From Salpingoeca rosetta (lineage: Eukaryota; Opisthokonta; Choanoflagellata; Craspedida; Salpingoecidae): DNA of 16,051 nucleotides. Every line of letters starts with the position of its first letter. Position 1 is the stretch's first letter. Under the pieces are notes generated by a model. The model had not been told where the DNA came from. It ran no database searches and saw only the letters and a list, made by a program, of their open reading frames with translations. The translations under genes and the position numbers were made by a program. Positions 14,061-16,051 of this stretch are shown piece by piece. The stretch is from assembly GCF_000188695.1 (NCBI RefSeq), contig NW_004754932.1, positions 1,420,737-1,436,787 of the forward strand. The letters are read 5' to 3'.

Positions 14061-15212
14061 TTGTTTGTGAAGGCAGTTGGTCAGGGCAGCAACGACCGCA
14101 AGCATGCGCGGCTGTGTGAACAGAAGCAGCTATACCGGTCGCTGGTGCGGGAGAAGAAGCCACGGCCACCACGGCCAGCGGGGACGCGCGGGTTATGCAC
14201 ATCTGTTGTTGCATGCGACACAACGACAGCAGCAAGTGCCACAAGGGTAAAAGCACACAAACACAGCAAGCACAACACGCGGTCAGGGAATGGGTGCTTG
14301 CGGGGAGGGGGGGGGGGTTTCAGGACCAGTGACAACGAAGTAACACAAACATGAACCAACAATCAAAATAAAGGGCATGCGTGCGTGCGTGCGTGCGTGT
14401 GAAGCTAGGCCATAACTCACCAGAACGCGCTGGTTCACGACGGGCAGCAGGTGGCGGACCCTCGCGGCGAACCTCCAGCTGAAAACGACAGTGATGAACA
14501 GAAACGTGAGCAGTGGTCGTTGAGCTTCCACGCGTGTTGCAGTGCACCCGCGCAACGACACCAAACCCGCCAGCGGTTCCACAATTGAGATGCGCGCACG
14601 CGCGCAGGCACACGTACACATGCACAAGCACAGGGCGAGATGGCGTACCTCGGCGTCCGTCCAGTCGGTCAGACCGAGCGGCTTGGAAACCTGCTTGGAG
14701 TACAGCTCGCCACAGTCGTCAAGGCCGTCGGGAGCAGGGACAGAAGGGTTGAACAGCTCAAGGATGGTCTTGCGGCTGTAGCGGTAAGGGTTGGGCCGAG
14801 CAGCGTCGTGGCGGCTCGTGGACAACGTGTCGCGGCTACACAAACGCCACACAACCACATCACCAGCACACAACACAAGGAACCACGTGGACAACACAAG
14901 CAGCAGCAATAATGGTCCAAGCAGGCATGGCGTGAGTGGGGTTGATCTGGGAGAATGCATGAGATGGCGCTTGCTGGTGTTTTTAAAGCTTGTTGCCACT
15001 TGTCGCCACTGGACCGCACGCGTTGAGGAATACACGGTGGGCAGTTACATGCAATATGCAAGCGCAGCTAGCTGCGCACGGCCGCCAGTCTTGTGCCACG
15101 CCACAATCGAGGCAAGGCAGCAAGCACAATGCAGCCAAAAAACAAGTGAACCGGGGCTGTGTTGAACGTACGCAGAGGAGCGACGGGGCTTTGGGTCTCC
15201 AGACTTGTCCAT
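8814..15212 (-). CDS. GIGYF: GIGYF-family GYF-domain translational repressor (13 coding exons, 1330 aa)
   Basis: Exons on the minus strand: 15212-15172, 14835-14649, 14478-14421, 14202-14136, 13874-13742, 13612-13540, 13424-13358, 13064-10559, 10343-10257, 10105-10067, 9927-9683, 9529-9485, 9258-8814. Total 3993 nt; all phases close. The start ATG (CCAACAATGG) is the first exon that gives the phase needed by exon 2. Residues 31-39, YRYSRKTIL, match the GIGYF YxYxRxxxL motif that binds 4EHP/eIF4E2. RG-rich segments and an NWRR motif follow (about 80-180). The GYF domain is at about 235-300, with W-x-Y, GISQGPF, M and W in the expected order and the LPVKR end. Then comes a Gln/Pro-rich region with a polyQ of about 17 near residue 775, a charged SLSEIEAEQ helix near 965-1005, FWGS near 1157, a helical C-terminal domain, and a lysine-rich stretch plus GPDLLTFNV near the end, like the GIGYF/EXA1 C-terminus. 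Known role: the GYF domain binds Pro-rich partners, and the protein with 4EHP silences mRNAs. Length is close to human GIGYF2 (1299 aa). Confidence 0.93.
9404..9469. repeat. (CA)33 microsatellite in GIGYF intron 12
   Basis: A pure CA run in the intron 9259-9484, starting about 15 nt after the donor on the sense strand, where it reads as (GT)n. Confidence 0.95.
9612..9672. repeat. Interrupted (CA)n in GIGYF intron 11
   Basis: CA runs with CATA and AAGT interruptions lie in the intron 9530-9682, ending about 10 nt from the donor GTGCGT. Confidence 0.8.
10397..10454. repeat. (CA)n microsatellite in GIGYF intron 8
   Basis: About 28 CA units in the intron 10344-10558. A G10 run at 10354-10363 lies closer to the acceptor. 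On the sense strand it is a C10 run 11-20 nt upstream of the AG, where a polypyrimidine tract is expected. Confidence 0.95.
13230..13344. repeat. Compound (CA)/(CGCA) microsatellite with internal duplication in GIGYF intron 7
   Basis: The intron 13065-13357 holds CA and CGCA runs. A block containing CACTCGCGCACGCACG occurs twice, near 13234 and 13313. A separate 10-nt unit CGCTGACGGG is doubled at about 13201-13220. Confidence 0.85.
13977..14068. repeat. (CTGT)20 then (TTTG) tetranucleotide repeat in GIGYF intron 4
   Basis: Twenty near-perfect CTGT units run into TTTG units inside the intron 13875-14135. On the sense strand this is (ACAG)n, so it supplies about 20 evenly spaced AG dinucleotides upstream of the true acceptor at 13875. 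Confidence 0.95.
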
Positions 15213-15656
15213 TGTTGGCGGTTGGTTGGCAGCTGGGTGTGATTTCCGATGCAGGGAAACGGAACACGCGCAGGCAAGCAGTCGGCAGAGATCAGCAGCT
15301 GATCAGGGAACTTCGTTTTGTTCTGTTTTGCTGATGTGGCTGCTCTCGCTGAGATGCAACAAGAGCAATTGAGCTGTGACAGTGGGGGAGGGTGTATTTC
15401 TTTGCTGAGGGCACAGGTCACACGAAGAAGGGCTGGAAGCTGGCTCTCGGTCGGGGTGCTCGGGTGGTGAACTGGCTGGTGAACTGGCTGGTGGGCACGG
15501 CAGAAAACAACAAGCAGCAACTGCAGACACACGAGAGAGGAGATGCAGAGAACGCGAAGAAGAAGGCGAAACTGCCTTCGTGTGTGTTTGCTGTGCGAGC
15601 GAGGTACGTGGTGTGTGTGCCCTGCGAGTCGACAATCTCTGAAAATCATGCGAACA

Positions 15657-15756
15657 CTTTCGCTCAATCCATCGGGGAAGTTTTACGAATGATTCCAATC
15701 AATGTGCGTTCTCAGAGGTTTACTTGAGCGAAGGATCATGAAAGATATTCGTAAAT
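15657..15756. other. A/T-richer patch with two interleaved inverted-repeat pairs
   Basis: TTCGCTCAA near 15659 pairs with TTGAGCGAA near 15725. TTTACGAAT near 15682 pairs with ATTCGTAAA near 15749. The order is A, B, A', B', so the arms interleave and cannot form one simple nested hairpin. The patch differs in composition from the GC-rich, CA-rich surroundings. Its nature is unknown. Confidence 0.4.
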
Positions 15757-15838
15757 TATCTCCTCACAGCACCCACACCTGTGGAACAAAAGCACGACAC
15801 GACACGCAAACGTAATTAGAAGAGTGTGTGTGTATGTG

Positions 15839-15840
<2 letters not shown>

Positions 15841-15893
<53 letters not shown>
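15841..15893. repeat. (GT)26 microsatellite
   Basis: A pure GT run upstream of GIGYF, bordered by GTGCTGTGT-like degenerate units on both sides. Confidence 0.95.
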
Positions 15894-15896
<3 letters not shown>

Positions 15897-16051
15897 AGTG
15901 CTGTGTGCTGTGTCTGTGTGGATCTGTTTCTGTGTTTGGTTTGCCTGGGGACTTGAACGCACGGCGCTCAGAGAGTACTCTCCTACTCACAAACACATGA
16001 GACTGGGCGCACCAGCACGCAAAGCCCCTGCCCCCAGACGCCGACGCCTCC

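Larger units (their letters stand above)
15213..16051. promoter_or_regulatory. Upstream flank of GIGYF (5' UTR, promoter, unassigned)
   Basis: No further coding exon is supported here; open frames in this stretch show no family likeness. The interval next to 15212 must hold the GIGYF 5' UTR and promoter. A CCAAT pentamer lies at 15695-15699 on the plus strand. A 12-nt unit GTGAACTGGCTG is doubled at 15467-15490. An A/T-richer patch with inverted repeats lies at about 15657-15756, and a (GT)n tract follows at 15841-15893. Confidence 0.5.

Noticed and set aside
13977..14068. Regular short repeats as a possible CRISPR-like array
   Set aside because: These are head-to-tail tetranucleotide units without spacers inside a eukaryotic intron.
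14836..15035. Open frame extending the 4E-motif exon upstream to a Met at 15035
   Set aside because: The extension is Leu/Val/Trp-rich intron-like sequence. A TAG acceptor at 14836 and a phase-matched first exon (15212-15172, donor GTACGT) explain the 5' end better.
15945..15990. tRNA-like T-arm (GTTCAAGTCCCC on the minus strand)
   Set aside because: The flanking bases cannot form a T stem, and no acceptor stem or anticodon arm could be built.

Overview
The window is nuclear DNA of an intron-rich eukaryote. It carries three protein genes with many short, GT-AG introns of about 115-340 nt. Most introns contain (CA)n/(GT)n or other simple repeats, and no bacterial, viral or transposon gene is visible. 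The lineage cannot be fixed from sequence alone. The compact, repeat-laden introns, the moderate GC content, and a GIGYF protein with an N-terminal eIF4E-family binding motif before its GYF domain would suit a unicellular relative of animals such as a choanoflagellate, but this is only an inference.

Layout: (1) 337-4774, minus strand: a complete 13-exon ABCF2-type (yeast Arb1-like) twin-cassette ABC ATPase of 598 residues. Every intron phase closes and the protein is collinear with ABCF2. (2) 4775-5111: a 337-bp interval between two divergent start codons, probably a shared promoter, with a 16-nt perfect palindrome next to an E2F-like motif. (3) 5112-8102, plus strand: a 7-exon gene for a 373-residue protein that I do not recognise. 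It has a globular middle part, a low-complexity polyglutamine stretch and a C-terminal coiled coil. It contains an almost perfect 0.53-kb direct duplication covering the end of exon 5, intron 5 and most of exon 6. (4) 8103-8813: the interval between convergent gene ends, with a (TCA)15 tract. (5) 8814-15212, minus strand: a complete 13-coding-exon GIGYF-family gene of 1330 residues. It has the 4E-binding motif, RG-rich segments, the GYF domain, a 2.5-kb glutamine-rich exon and the conserved C-terminal region. (6) 15213-16051: upstream flank of GIGYF, with an unusual inverted-repeat patch and a (GT)26 tract.

Functionally, the two recognised genes both act on translation. ABCF2/Arb1 is a ribosome-associated ATPase, and GIGYF with 4EHP represses translation of mRNAs, including those with stalled ribosomes. 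The gene between them is uncharacterised and shares its promoter interval with ABCF2. The best candidates for something undescribed are this unknown protein and the internal duplication that creates a frame-breaking decoy exon in its gene. Other notable points are the microsatellites that form splice donors and acceptors, and the C homopolymers on the sense strand of introns.
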